NCBI GenBank assembly: GCA_023055425.1
Contig: JALGPY010000001.1
Coordinates: 138,471,368-138,535,367 of the forward strand
DNA length: 64,000 nt
Origin: Linanthus parryae
Taxonomy: Eukaryota > Streptophyta > Magnoliopsida > Ericales > Polemoniaceae
Direction of reading: 5' to 3'
This document shows positions 12,418-23,825 of the stretch, piece by piece. The translations under genes were made by a program, and so were the position numbers. Under the pieces are notes generated by a model. It worked only from the letters and a program-made list of their open reading frames with translations. It searched no databases and was not told the DNA's origin. Each line of letters starts with the position of its first letter. Positions within the stretch are counted from its first letter, which is position 1.

Positions 12418-15400
12418 CTGAATAAATTAAATCATTTTATCCCTAACCATCAGGAACAAATATCTACCTTACTTCTATACCTTATACAGATTTTTTTTTC
12501 AGCCAGAGTAGCTGAAGTGAACAATTCACATAATATAAAATGGAAAAATTGACAAGTTCGATAAGTTGTGGCAAAGCAATGAACTAACCCAGTATCATAC
12601 TTCCAAAGACTCACGCGTACATCTGGGAAACTTCCAGCATAATGGGAAGCACTATACTCACTGATGGATCCAGCTAAACACCACCTGGTGTGATGCCCCC
12701 CCCCCCCCAGATTTTTCGTTCTTTTTTCAGTAGATTATGTGTAGAACAGGGAAAAGCATACACATGGGTCGCATGTAGCCGTCTAGTGATCATTTAAGGC
12801 TGATATAAGTAACAAAATGTATTTGGTTTGTGACAACATATAGTTTTCAAATGATTTCAGTTTGTGAAGAAATAAAAGTGAGAAAGTTATCTACTTTCTT
12901 TACGAACTCGACAGTTCTGACTGTACGTGTCATGTGAGAGTACAGATAAAGAATCCTTATTAAGACTCTGTTAAGCAATATTTACATCAGAAACAAATAA
13001 TCTTTGTCCAATGAGAAATAGCCACCCTCACCAAACTTTCTGGATCACCCTATGGGAGCACTCAAAAGAATAATGTTGACAAGCTTTGAACCTATCCAGA
13101 TAACTTACCAGGTTCACGCCCCGAAGTTGGTTCCACAAACTCAACTCTTATATCCAGTTCATCGTGAAGTACAGGTATCCGAGACTGACTTCCAGTTGGC
13201 AGTAGTTGTTGCCAAAGCTGATTTTTTATGATCATCATAAAAACATAGCATTCACCCTTCGAGAGCCCGACAATTTCAGCTCTGGACAATGTCAAGAATT
13301 TACAATATTCGAGTAGAAAGATTTTGACAGGCAAGTACTTAGTCCTCGATTTTGGATTCTGCAAAAGAAAATTACAAAAATGACAAGGCAACCACAAAAG
13401 GACAAGCTGCATTCAATAAGGTTAGCACCTTGGACCACAAGCCGCAGACCCTCTCATATGCTTTGAACAGCTGAGGTAAATACACGCGCCTTATGGATGT
13501 AAGCTGCAAAATAGAATGATTATCAATTCGAAGACGTTTATGTCTACATTTCATTTCTGCGCCGAATACCAGGCACGACAGCTTGAGGAAGTAACCAAGT
13601 AGATAAAGCAATGGAGATTCAAGAAACAATAAACGAACATGGAAACAAAGAGCTTTCCGGGATATCAAGTGTAAACACCGCAGTAGCATATTCAAATCAT
13701 TAGTAATCTCAGTAGAGCTTTGATTTTTATTTTTATTTTTTGAGGATAGTGACACATCGAAATAGTTTTTAACATAGTAAAAATCCCTTTACTGGATGGT
13801 TTAACCAATATTAAATACTATAGATTCGCTTGCCCTTTAGGAAAGATAATAAATAACATTTCCCATGAAATTTGTAATATGTTTGAGCTTTGAATGTGTA
13901 ATAAAAGGTCCATATTAAGGAGTGGAAGCAAGAGACAACAGTGAACTAGTTTTCAGAGTTGAAGGATGGGATCGCAAGAAAGTTAAAATGAAAACAGCAT
14001 GATACTGTATCACGAGATTGTGAACAAATTCTTTTTGTGAGTTCAGAGATACTCCCTCCGTCCCAAAATGAGTGTCTTGCTGGTTTTTGCAATTATTTCG
14101 AGGCGACGATTTGACTAACAAAACGATACCTAAACTTGTTTTTCTTTTCATAGCATTGTAGAGTTCCCTCCGTCCCAAAATGAGTGTCTTGCTGTATTTT
14201 GCAACCATTTTGAGGTGATGATTCGACTAACAAAACGATACCGATTTCCGAAACTTGTTTTTCTTTTCATAGCTTTGTAGAGTTAAGATTACTCTACAAC
14301 AATTACAAAAGATTAACAGGTTCTTGTATCACTCGACTAGTCAGATCATCACCTCAAAATGGTTGCAAAAAAGAGAAGAGCACCCGTTCTGGGAAGGAGG
14401 GAGTAACCTTTTAAGGACTGGATCTCTAAAACGCTTAATAAGAAAACAGAGTGATATGTGTGAGCAGCGGTAAAAGGTCCGTATTTTAAGGAGTGGAGCC
14501 ACCATCAGAGTTAATAGATGGGATCACTAAAAAGTTTAAAAGAAAACAGTGTGATATGGGATCACGAATTTGTCAACAAATTCTTTTGCGGGTTCAGAGA
14601 AATCTTACCTTCCAAGAGGTACTGTGCCTTTTTTACTAAATGATTTCATCCTTGGTCGGAAAACGGTTTAGAGCAATGTTCACAGATATGTAAGAATAAA
14701 TTACTTCCAAAATCCGAATTTGCGAAATCCACAGAAAAGAGGTTGCCATGGTTTAGTTATTTAAGGCAAACTTCTACAACAAAAGTTTCCTGTAAAGTTC
14801 GGAGAAGACACGCAAACTGGACCTCAAGAGAATTGTGCACTTTGATGATTGCAGCACACCAATTTCATGAGAGCTTTTTTGGAAAACTTCATTTCTTTTG
14901 CAATTTGAAGACAGAAGTATTGTTTTGGACTTATGAACGACGCCAGTCCAATTATATCTCACTTTCTAGAATGTTTTCAACTCTACTAGCCAACGGAATG
15001 ACAAAAATTCATCAAAGCAACTGTTATCCAAATCTTAAATCAGAAAGGATTTAAGTGGCACGTTACATCAAGAAGAGGCACAAAAACCATAAAAATATTA
15101 CACAATTAAACAGCTTCAGTTCCACAATATTCATCTAGTCACCAAATCAAAAGAAAAATACAAAATAATTTCATTTTTTAGAAATTAAGGGATCAAAGAA
15201 TCCACTATCCATTCCACACACATTACTCAATAATAAATGGAAAAATGTGGGTTCTCTACCTCCAAGGGATCATTTCAGAAATACATCCTACTAAATGAGT
15301 ATCATTTCACATGAGGAATGTGATCTAGCACAGGGCATGCCCCGAGGGTCCCGAAACACAGTATTCCCAGGGAAAATACACAGTAACCCGATAATGTCAA

Positions 15401-18400
15401 TCACCAAATATTTGAGGAGAGAAATCAATAATATTCAATCATAAAAAGATGCCAAACAATGATATCCTGAAGCCATAGGCAAAAGTAGACGAGCCCCAAG
15501 CAAACTAATATTCTAAGCAACACAAGTCCTAAATGATACTCTTAAAAAATGTTCTGATAATAAAATCCTAATCAAGATAAATCCTAGAAACTCAAAAAGT
15601 CTTGATACACAGCATTCTCCTCTACTGGAGAAGCTCGTGAGTTGATGATGGTAAGAGTAAGAGCTAATTTGCAACACCAATCACAAGCTCGGGGCAACTC
15701 CTTTTCCGTCAACCAACATGGTTGCAATTTCAACCAACCCGGTCACAAGAAATATCTATTCATGTGTTCAACTCCAGAGAATATGAATTAGAGGGGTCAT
15801 CCGAAGAATATGAGCCAAAGCGTGAGAAAAATCCTTCCAAGGAAATTCGCCGGAGTTAATTAATTATCATTACTTTTTGGGGGTCTAAAAGTTCACAGGC
15901 TTATACGGGACTTTTCGAGCTGCTGAACTAGGGCGAAAATGGGTTTCCGAGCTGGGATTGTTTCTGGAGTTTGAGGACAGCAATTACTGAGAACAGGGGT
16001 TTCTGCGGGGTAAGGGGGTGAAGGAGGCGCTTGCGTTAGCGTTTGGTGGTGGTGGTGTGCAGCCTCAATCGGTTGAAGACCTGGTAGTGTAGGTGTGGTG
16101 AAGGTGACGAGAGTGTCCAGTTCAGTATTGGATCTGGATGTGGGTCGTCTGTGTCACGGAAATCCTATGCTTGTTCGTTCTTGGCTATGTTACCTAGACT
16201 CGGGTGTGGGTGTCATGTCAGCCTGTCGGGTGTGTATCCAAGAGTCGGATTTGCCGATTTGAAATTTTTTGAGATACGGAGACTCGGCTAAAAAGTATCT
16301 AAAATATGGACACTGGTGCGGGGGTATTGCATTAATACATTTTGAAATGTATTATATATATTTTGTATGATTTTTATATATGTCACAACATATACTAAAC
16401 ATCTAAAATTCAGTTTCTTCATAGGTGTGATTGATTTTCCAGTGTATTGGCTCTCTGGAGGGGCTTAACTGGTACTGTTGTGAAACTTTGAGAGTAAAAA
16501 CTACAACTTTTTGTAGTAGTCTTCATAAAAATTTATGAATGAACTAATTAAGAACGCCCAACTCATCGGGCTGTTTACTTGACAGAACAGCCCAAAGAAA
16601 ATAAGCCTACATAAGCCCATTAAATCTCCAGAAGCCCATTAGGTTTTTAAAAGAAGGCTCATGCTTGTACAATTGAGAAAAATCAATAGGCAATCCAGTA
16701 AAATTAGGCAGGAGTGGGCGTCGTCTTCAACATCGCACCATCCCTCCCGTCGCCGTTTTTCTCGATTACGACCATGGCCGCCAATGCTTCCAAGCTATCT
16801 TTCTTTTCCTTCCTTCCGACGAGTCCGGGTAACGTAGGTTCTTAAAGCAGGGGGGCACGGCGATGGCTGGTGGGGTGATGGAGAGGTGTTTCAGAGGCTG
16901 CTGGTGTCAGCGCTGTTGGTGATTTTCTGAATTCGTGCTAGTCTGATCGTGGTTGGAGATTCTGTTCATCCCTTCGGTGCGAACGAGCAGCTGCAGTGGT
17001 ACCAGGAGTTCGTGGGTTGATTGAATTGAAGCTTTCTGCAGACAAAGTAATGATTGGGTGGAGGAATAATTGTGATATGCCAAAGGCGAAGATGAATTTT
17101 AGCTCTGATACCAAAACTGATGAAGCATACAGCGCGTATTGAGGGTTGCGAAACACTGGCCTTTGTTTGGATGAGCTGATTTATGAAGGATCGTAGGATC
17201 ATAATCTGAGTTAATCTGGGGGTGGGATATGATTATTGTTGGAGATTATCTGAAACTGGATCTGGATCCCCATAAACAAGGATCCGGAAGGGTTCCGGAA
17301 ATGTTTTGAATGAAAAATTCTCACGTCCGGAGTCGGTCCCTACAAACAGGCAACTGGAAATTTTTTAATCCTACAAATTATCACACATCCGGAGACCGGT
17401 CCCTACAAACAGGGATCCAGAAATTTGTAATCCTACAATCACAGATTATAGAAATGTCAAATCAGCTAAAACTAACAATCCTATAATCTTACATGTCCAA
17501 ACAGCCTTAATACTCCCAATGAAAAACACAGTAATCTGATAATGTCAATCACTCAATATTTGAGGAGTAATCAATAATATTCAATCATAAAAAGCTGACA
17601 TTGCCAAACATGATAGCCTGAAGCCATGTATATAGGCAAGAGTAGATGAGTCCTAAATAAACTAAAACTCTAAACAATATAACTCCTAAAATGATAAGCT
17701 AATCAAACAATTCTGAGAAGAGAATCCTAATCAAGCTAAATCCTAGAAACTCAAAATAAGATCTTGATCTCAGTATACCTTTCGCAGCGACACAGATACG
17801 TAAATTGCTTTGCATGAACAAATCTTAATTAATCAATACCCTTTCAGAATAAGGTTATACAAACCAATCATTCAATATTTACTAAAAGAAAAGGCAGTTT
17901 CTTTACATCGTAAGTTTATGTTGCCTTTACCGAACTGGTTCTCCAACGCTTTTGACATGAAGACTAAACAATCACATTTCCTTTATTCTTTTAACTTTTA
18001 ACTTTTTATTATTTACCATGATCAGCAAGATTGGTTTTAGTTTTCACTTGTTTATGAATTCGCCCTCGAACTGTTGAACCCTAGGAAGCATGGACACTCT
18101 AAAAAGGAGCTGTATCCGCGTCCGACATTTGGGACACTTAGACACTCGTACGACACTCCAAAATGCGTGTCAGACACTTCAGCTGGTGTGTCCAAATATT
18201 TTAGATATTTTTATTAGACTGGACACTTGGGAGACACTTAGGGGACACATCAGGGACACTTAAAGAGATGCGACATTGCCTCTTACTATTTGTTATTTTT
18301 TCAAACTGGTTTTCCTATGAAATATTATAGTGGTTAAATATACTTAGGCTAAGTAGATATAATACCACTCCGTCCCACCTCTTTTGCACCATTGGACTTT

Positions 18401-21400
18401 TATCACTATTCACTGGGTCACTTTGACCCGGTGATTTGGATAGCAAAACTTTGCAATTTTTAGATAATTTTTTCGCGGTGTTGTAGGTTAACTCTTATTC
18501 TACAATACCATAAAAAATTATTGCGAAATTATATCGTTTTGCAATCCAAATCACCTGGTCAAAGTGACCCAGTTACGGGTGATAAAGGCAAATGGTGCAA
18601 ATGAGGTGGGACGGAGTGGTATATATGATTCATTGGGGGCTCAATATATGAAAACACTGCCCTTTTGAACAAGTTGAAGTGAAGAGGGTCTTCACAACAC
18701 TACTCATTCTTATACTTTATCTATTTTTTCTGTGATATTTAAAATATAAAAATTAAAGAAGTTGGAAGTTGGAACCAACTTCATGCAATCTATTAGTATA
18801 AAAATTCAAATATGTGTCTGTGTGTGCCGAAAATATTAAATGTTTCTGTTTGCTGACATCTCTACCATCTAGATAGAAAACTCCACAAAGTAAGTAAATC
18901 AACATGAAAGATGGACTCAATCAGACTAACCTCTTGATGTGCAAGATTATGCCAATCATCCAACCTCACCCACTCACTCTGACACACAGAGTCACTGAAT
19001 GCTGCAAGAAAGACAACATCAAAATAAGCCACCAAAGGTCTGTAGTCTAAGATATTACCAACACACAGGGAAGGGATCAAGATAGCGGAAACAGCAATGC
19101 AATTGAATAGCGAGGAGTTTACAAGGTTAAAGGAAAATTATGTCAGAAAATATTTATGAAGGGGTAAAATTACCAGATTCACTTTTCAGGCTTGGATTAG
19201 CGCACAGAACTTTTATGATCATTTGTTTCTGAAGCTCCGGTATTTGATACAAACCAAAGAGTGAGCATAGGTTTTTTCCATACTCATACGAAGAAAGAGG
19301 ATCTTCAATGTGAGCCACGAATGATTTGATAAGAGTCATAAGCATGTAGCATTTATTCTTGGAAAGGCAAAAGAGATCATCTTTGGATAATGCCAAGAAC
19401 TTTAAAAATTCTCCAAGAAGTATTTTAAGTGGCTCATACTTATCAGCTGACTCTGAGCACTGCAGGAGAAGAAGAAATATAGAAGTGGAGTAAGAAATTA
19501 ATATGTATGAAGTATGAACGCCAAAAAATATGGGAACTGTTGCAATAGGTACCTCGGACAGCAATCCTTTGACTCTAGCTTCTATGACAACCAGACCACG
19601 CAAACACTTTTTATTCATGGATAGAAGCTGCAAGAGGATATGGAATAATAATCAATAACAGTGCATATCTGTAACCAAAAATCAAATAAAATAAAATAAC
19701 AGTGTATGATTTCTCTTTTGAGCTTATCCGAACTTCCTAGATCCTGTGTACTTGTGGGAATAAGAGTAAACCCGAATTGAAGGAACAATATTAAAACATG
19801 AAAGGGAAGGATTGACGGGAAACATCTATACTAATATAAAAAGCCAACGCCGAGTTAGGTGAAATCAGTTTTGAAGCCTGTCATATTTTTATGTTGCCTA
19901 ATATATCCTTTATGAAAAAACAAAATATGGCAGTTATTGAAGAGTAGAAGCGTAAAAGGACATTAACCCACTAACTCTACCCATTATCTCCAATTTTTTG
20001 TGCCACTACCCCATGATTTTGAAGTTGTCCACATGCATAAAATAATGTTGCTCTTTAAATCTCCACAAACCAACTATAAGTTACCAGTTGATAGTAAACA
20101 CCTGACTCCCACTGTCGGCAATGGACGTTGGTCGGCTTGGCCTCCAGGAGGTGTCTTCACTACCAATCGGGGAATTTGCCAGGCACAGGATTGCTCTGGC
20201 TTTGTCACAACTATTCAACTCGTTGTCTTTGTTATTGTTCTTTGTGGTTAATTTGTAATGATTTTGTTCTTCAAATAACTTTGTATAAGATTGCTGGCAC
20301 ATTGTCAAGTTTTCATTTGTAATGGAAACAGAGAAACATATTCTGATTTGATGAAGTAGGAAAGATAAAAGTATAAGCACACAGATTGATGTTTTGACGA
20401 ATAATTTAGAGTAATTGAATGTCGTTGGGTTTTCTTTGGCATTAATAGTTCAGCATTTCAGCCATACGTTATCAGATGAAATAAATTCCTAAGTTCAGGT
20501 ATTTGTTTGCTTCGAAACTTTTGAGAAACTTTCTTGTGTGGACAATCTAACTTCATGCAATGAGTTAATATCTTATTCCCCGCATCCGGTTGTAATATCG
20601 AAGAAATGTGATATTCGGGCAACTGAAACGGTTACCGTCGTCAGAAGTAAATAACAATCCATCTTCTGATAAAAAAATCCTATCGAACTAATTTAAGTTG
20701 TTTAACTAGTAGATGTAAAGTAGTTCAGAAGTGCAAGCCTGCACATCTGATGCTACAATGGTGCCAAGTACACCTCATAGGGAAGTCTAAATCTAAAACA
20801 GTTTATACAATAATGGAACAAACGTAAGAGGAAAAACAAAGAAATCTAGGTTTCTAGGGTTACAATCCAAGAGAACTCTGATTCTATTCCTTAACAGGTT
20901 CAAAATACAACTAAGCTATCTTAGAGAAGATACAACAGTCCTACTTATAGGGCAACAACTAGTTGTTGCCCCAACTAAACAAAAGACAATGTAACCTTAC
21001 CTCTCAGCTAAGAAGCTTCAGGTCTAAATAAGAGTAAGTAATTGAACAACCACAAAAAAGCTGCAGATTTAAAACTGCATGTAAAAGATGCAGGGGGGGG
21101 CCTAGTACTTTCTTGCAAGAATTGACTAATGTTCCTCTTGCCTTATCTAACAGGGCTTTCAAGCTATTACAGCTTTTGGGGATCAAGTGATTAAAATAGG
21201 AACCAGCGAGCCACAAATATGTAGGTTGAATCGCACTGCATTAAGATGCTTCATATATTCACAGAAGTTATCAGTAGTTATTTAAGCACCATCATGAACA
21301 ATTTAACTATTAAGACGATGACAATCTAATATAAAAGTTCAAAAGGAAAAATAACTTTCTTCCACGATACAGCCACAAACAAACTACGAATATACCAATA

Positions 21401-22856
21401 TCATAGCATGTACTACTCAGGTGAATACATAAGAAAAGACAGGATAAAAAAGGGCGACAAACAATGACTGCAAAACCACGTAACCTCTTGATACGCCAGG
21501 TCACGCCAATCAGCCACTGTTACCCACTGCATCAGGTGTGATGAGTCACTTGATCCTGCTAGAAAGACGTAAAAGTGAGGCCACTTTAATAGGGCTTGGC
21601 ATATATAGGATAAATATGTGAATGTATTACCCTCGTAATAACTCCCACATTCAAAGCAAAGAAAGATGACAATAACTCGAGAAAAACGTTCTCGAGGCAA
21701 CCACTGATGTAAAATTCTAATGTTGATTGAAAGAAGCATCAAATTCGGTATTCCAAACTGAGCATCACATATTTCATATTTGTATTTTCAAGACATTTTC
21801 CAGGTCGCAATAGATTTCACCCATTCTGATTTGCAGACAGAAAAATCCAAATAAAAATCTATGTTATGTCCATCACTATGTTACAAGAAACGTAACATAC
21901 CTGCGTTACTCGTTCCGAATCGTTCTTACTGAAACGCGGTACGTTTTTGACCCGGAGCGCAGAAAGTATCGACCCGAACGTTACATAGAGTGACTACATA
22001 ACTTACCTGTCTATATTACTAGTTTTAAGTACCGCATAAAGTTATGTTATTATGATTACTGGGTTTGAGAATGCAAGTACGAAACTACTTCAATTGATAT
22101 TGTGGGGCTTTTTTAGGTAGCTGTAGGGCAAAATGTTTCCAATTAGCTTTCCTTGCTCCTAATAATTGTATTTCCTCCCGGACAACATTCCAGAGAAGCC
22201 TACACCTAACGAACCCTGTATCGGCACCTATCGCGTTTCCCGTTCCGGTTTCTGTCCCACGTGCCGCAGCGTACCACATTTCTGGTAACATAGGTCCATC
22301 ATCAATAAAACACAGTTCAAACTTAATATAATTTTTTTTTATTTACAGAAAGCATACATACCTACAAATAGTTATTTTTAAAATCTTTACATATTTCACT
22401 CTAACTCCCTCACAAACACAAATACCCGTGACCAACTTCTGAAGGGCGAAATAGGTAGGACATAGTGGAAAATACTCTTTGAGAATTTATGAAAATTCTG
22501 TAAACGAAGAAGGGCAGTGTGTGGTAATGAGGAAGTCGCAGATGTGTGGTCATCGGGCTACTATTAAGCCTTGTATTGGTTGGTCCCAACCTTTTGAATT
22601 ACTCTCATGATCATCATATATGTGGTAATTGTTCTGTAAATTGAAGAAGGGCAATGCTGGATATGAGAACTAATATGTGGCATACAAGAAAGATACCTGA
22701 AGCATTGAGGCCACCGGAGGCTTCCGTGAGATGATGCTTTTCAAGGTTGACTACATCATAATATGTTATTGTTTGGCTCAAATAAGACCCTTTAAGTATG
22801 TCAAAATCAAGTTTCAATGGTCCCACTCCCAGCAGATCATCCCCTGCTGCTGCCAT
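6175..22856 (-). CDS. Unrecognised 612-residue protein with four internal repeats, 13 coding exons
   Basis: Coding exons in transcript order: 22697-22856, 21485-21555, 19553-19627, 19174-19459, 18931-19001, 13429-13503, 13109-13358, 12249-12307, 9455-9529, 9040-9373, 8752-8822, 6504-6569, 6175-6420. All introns are GT-AG. The exons sum to 1839 bases with no internal stop. After a 53-residue start exon (MAAAGDDLLGVGPLK) comes an alpha-beta-gamma exon trio four times. Alpha ends like WVTVADWRDLAYQE or WVRLDDWHNLAHQE. Beta resembles LESMRNAYSAKLDKLYKE. Gamma carries KFLALSKDDLFCLSKNKCY, KFLTLSRAEIVGLSKGECY, SFLALSRANIYDFSEKMF or RFLEMPRCLFAVITRDFY. Each trio sits between phase-1 introns. No signal peptide or membrane span is obvious; the modules look helical. 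I do not recognise the family. Exon limits are my inference from splice sites. A decayed duplicate lies at 56.7-60.4 kb. Confidence 0.75.
6715..8345. mobile_element. TIR element with GACACTT-block termini, in the last-but-one region of the gene
   Basis: The left end (aaaaagacactttacccc, then gagttttggataaagacatt) is matched in inverted orientation at 8268-8320 (tttatccaaaactcaagg, then aaagtgtctttgtac). Each arm holds two or three blocks of an AAAGACACTTxxxCCCC motif. The element is about 1.6 kb and lies in the intron between 6569 and 8752. No convincing TSD was found. The interior 7.6-8.2 kb has frames with no recognised domain. A Mutator-like origin is possible but unproven. Confidence 0.6.
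6925..7578 (-). mobile_element. G-rich MITE, reverse orientation, nested in the TIR element
   Basis: Read on the minus strand it opens with GAGCATCTCCAACCATGAGG, then runs of GGGGGA, an AT-rich core, and a second G-rich block with gttgaagatgagtag. The same order occurs at 61851-62527. The distal terminal bases differ from that copy, so this end may be truncated or rearranged. The G runs are strong G-quadruplex candidates. Confidence 0.65.
9530..12248 (-). other. Large intron of the four-module gene
   Basis: This is the intron between the alpha exon at 12249-12307 and the beta exon at 9455-9529. It holds a diverged repeat at about 10536-10800 and otherwise AT-rich sequence. The frames inside it (for example 11546-11737) show no domain and lie outside the spliced frame. 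Confidence 0.55.
10536..10800. repeat. Diverged interspersed repeat, CTATGTTACC-type ends
   Basis: The left end (tgttacctgaaacgc) and right end (ccctggtaacttagg) are roughly inverted. The interior shares aagcctac, cgttcc and the ending ctggtaac with the repeat at 21895-22290. It belongs to a family that may be related to the hAT-like element at 45909. Confidence 0.4.
12378..12414. repeat. (GA)n microsatellite with flanking duplication
   Basis: About 37 bases of GA repeats are flanked on both sides by agctgaataaattaaatca, a 19-base direct repeat. This suggests slippage or a local duplication around the repeat. Confidence 0.9.
14052..14403. mobile_element. Stowaway MITE with a duplicated left arm
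   Basis: It begins CTCCCTCCGTCCCAAAATGA and ends with the inverted ggaaggagggag, flanked by TA on each side, the hallmark of Tc1/mariner-type Stowaway elements. The first 110 bases or so recur at 14165, so the left arm is present twice. It lies in the 13504-18930 intron. Confidence 0.88.
15358..15612. repeat. Direct repeat, copy 1
   Basis: About 255 bases (sharing gataatgtcaatcac, caataatattcaatcataaa and tcctagaaactcaaaa) recur in the same orientation at 17508-17766. The termini are not TG/CA, so an LTR pair is not supported. Confidence 0.75.
15613..17507. other. Sequence between two direct repeats, with a gene-like fragment
   Basis: The stretch is GC-richer than its flanks at 15900-16130 and 16700-16900. 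A short frame at about 16773 begins MAANASKLSFFSFLPTSP, followed by a possible donor (ccgGTAACG). It could be a captured first exon. Around 16186-16345 is a fragment with ctatgttacctagactcggg, a common plant repeat terminus. No complete gene is visible. Confidence 0.3.
17508..17766. repeat. Direct repeat, copy 2
   Basis: Same sequence and orientation as 15358-15612, with scattered substitutions and short indels. Confidence 0.75.
18080..18275. repeat. GGACACTT-rich repeat fragment
   Basis: Clustered ggacactt, gacactcgtacgacac and gtgtcagacac phrases resemble the interior of the element at 45909-46475. No termini are resolved. Confidence 0.4.
18365..18619. mobile_element. Stowaway MITE, near-perfect hairpin
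   Basis: Left end CCACTCCGTCCCACCTC and right end gaggtgggacggagtgg are inverted, with TA flanks. The arms stay complementary well inward (tttgcaccatt with aatggtgcaaa; gtgacccggtgatttgg with ccaaatcacctggtc). It lies in the same intron as the first Stowaway. Confidence 0.92.
19826..20110 (+). mobile_element. Possible Helitron 5' end fragment
   Basis: The phrase TCTATACTAATATAAAAAGC is typical of plant Helitron 5' termini. No matching hairpin and CTRR 3' end was found, so the right limit is arbitrary. It lies in the 19628-21484 intron. Confidence 0.3.
21895..22290. repeat. Diverged interspersed repeat, CTATGTTACC-type ends
   Basis: It shares aagcctacacctaac, cgttcc and the ending ctggtaacatagg with 10536-10800. 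It lies in the 21556-22696 intron. Confidence 0.4.
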
Positions 22857-23352
22857 TCCTTGACAAAGGAATGTGAATCATGTACATACCATCAGTTTCA
22901 ACAATCAAAAGCAATAGGAAAAGTCTAAGTGAACAAAAACTCATACAAAAAGTTGAACATAAAGTGATGTGTATGGAAACATGTCATAAATAGAACTCCG
23001 TAGTGAAGATTATGAAGGAAATAGTAAGAATGAATATAGGTGATATTTGAAAAGCTACTGATGTGGCATATGCCACGTCACTTTTTGTTCAAATTTCTTA
23101 AATCAGAATCAATTATAGGCAATGGTCAAATCCAATAATAACTTCAGGGTCATTTTTTTCTTCTTCCAAAACAAAGAGATCAAAGTATCAAACCTAACAG
23201 TTAACATACTGGCACTGAATTTGTATTTTTGAACACATTTGTGACTTCAGTTTATCAAGTAGCTACAAATTACGGAGGCAAACAACAATACAGATGCAGA
23301 GAAAACAAAATCCGAAGAACGACGGGGATACAAAAGAGAGAAACAGATATAC

Positions 23353-23480
23353 CTTGACCTCCGTTTCTGGACGAATGAAATAATTAGACCTGTGGAGCTA
23401 TAAATATCGAAGAGAATGAGAATGTTCGGCTCATTACACAGATCCAGACGACTCTACCGTCGCAACTCTCCGACTAGGGT
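23353..23480 (-). other. Probable 5' non-coding exon of the four-module gene
   Basis: On the minus strand a leader-like stretch ends at a good donor (gaggtcaag then GTATATC, boundary at 23353), and the next acceptor lies two bases before the start codon at 22856. The upstream limit is a guess. A telo-box-like ctagggtta occurs near 23473, a motif common in plant leaders. Confidence 0.4.
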
Positions 23481-23666
23481 TACGAAAGAGGGATAAATTG
23501 GGGGATTATGAATGAGGGAGTGCATGTTTGGGAATTCCAATTTTATTAGTTCTTTACTTTTTTTGAAATATATAATTAGTTCTTTATTAAATGCACCGAT
23601 AGTCCCCATGTTTAGGTTTTATTACGCTTTAGCACCTAATTGTTCAATTGTTGAATTGATAACTCA

Positions 23667-23795
23667 GGAATTGGGTTCGATCCGATCTGATGTCCGACAT
23701 GAACCGGCTATAATGGAGCAGATCCGTTTATAAGGGGATCGGATATGGATCACCCCAAGTTTTGTGATCCGTGAAATCCGATCTGATTAGTTATC
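23667..23795. repeat. GATCCGATC-rich fragment
   Basis: This is a short stretch of gatccgatctgatg and ggatcggatatggatc phrases like the body of the hAT MITE at 23985, without its termini. Confidence 0.5.
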
Positions 23796-23825
23796 ATGTC
23801 TGATAAATTTAATAATATATATATA

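Noticed and set aside
15358..17766. LTR pair of a small retroelement
   Set aside because: The direct repeats do not begin TG or end CA, and there is no primer-binding site or polypurine tract between them.
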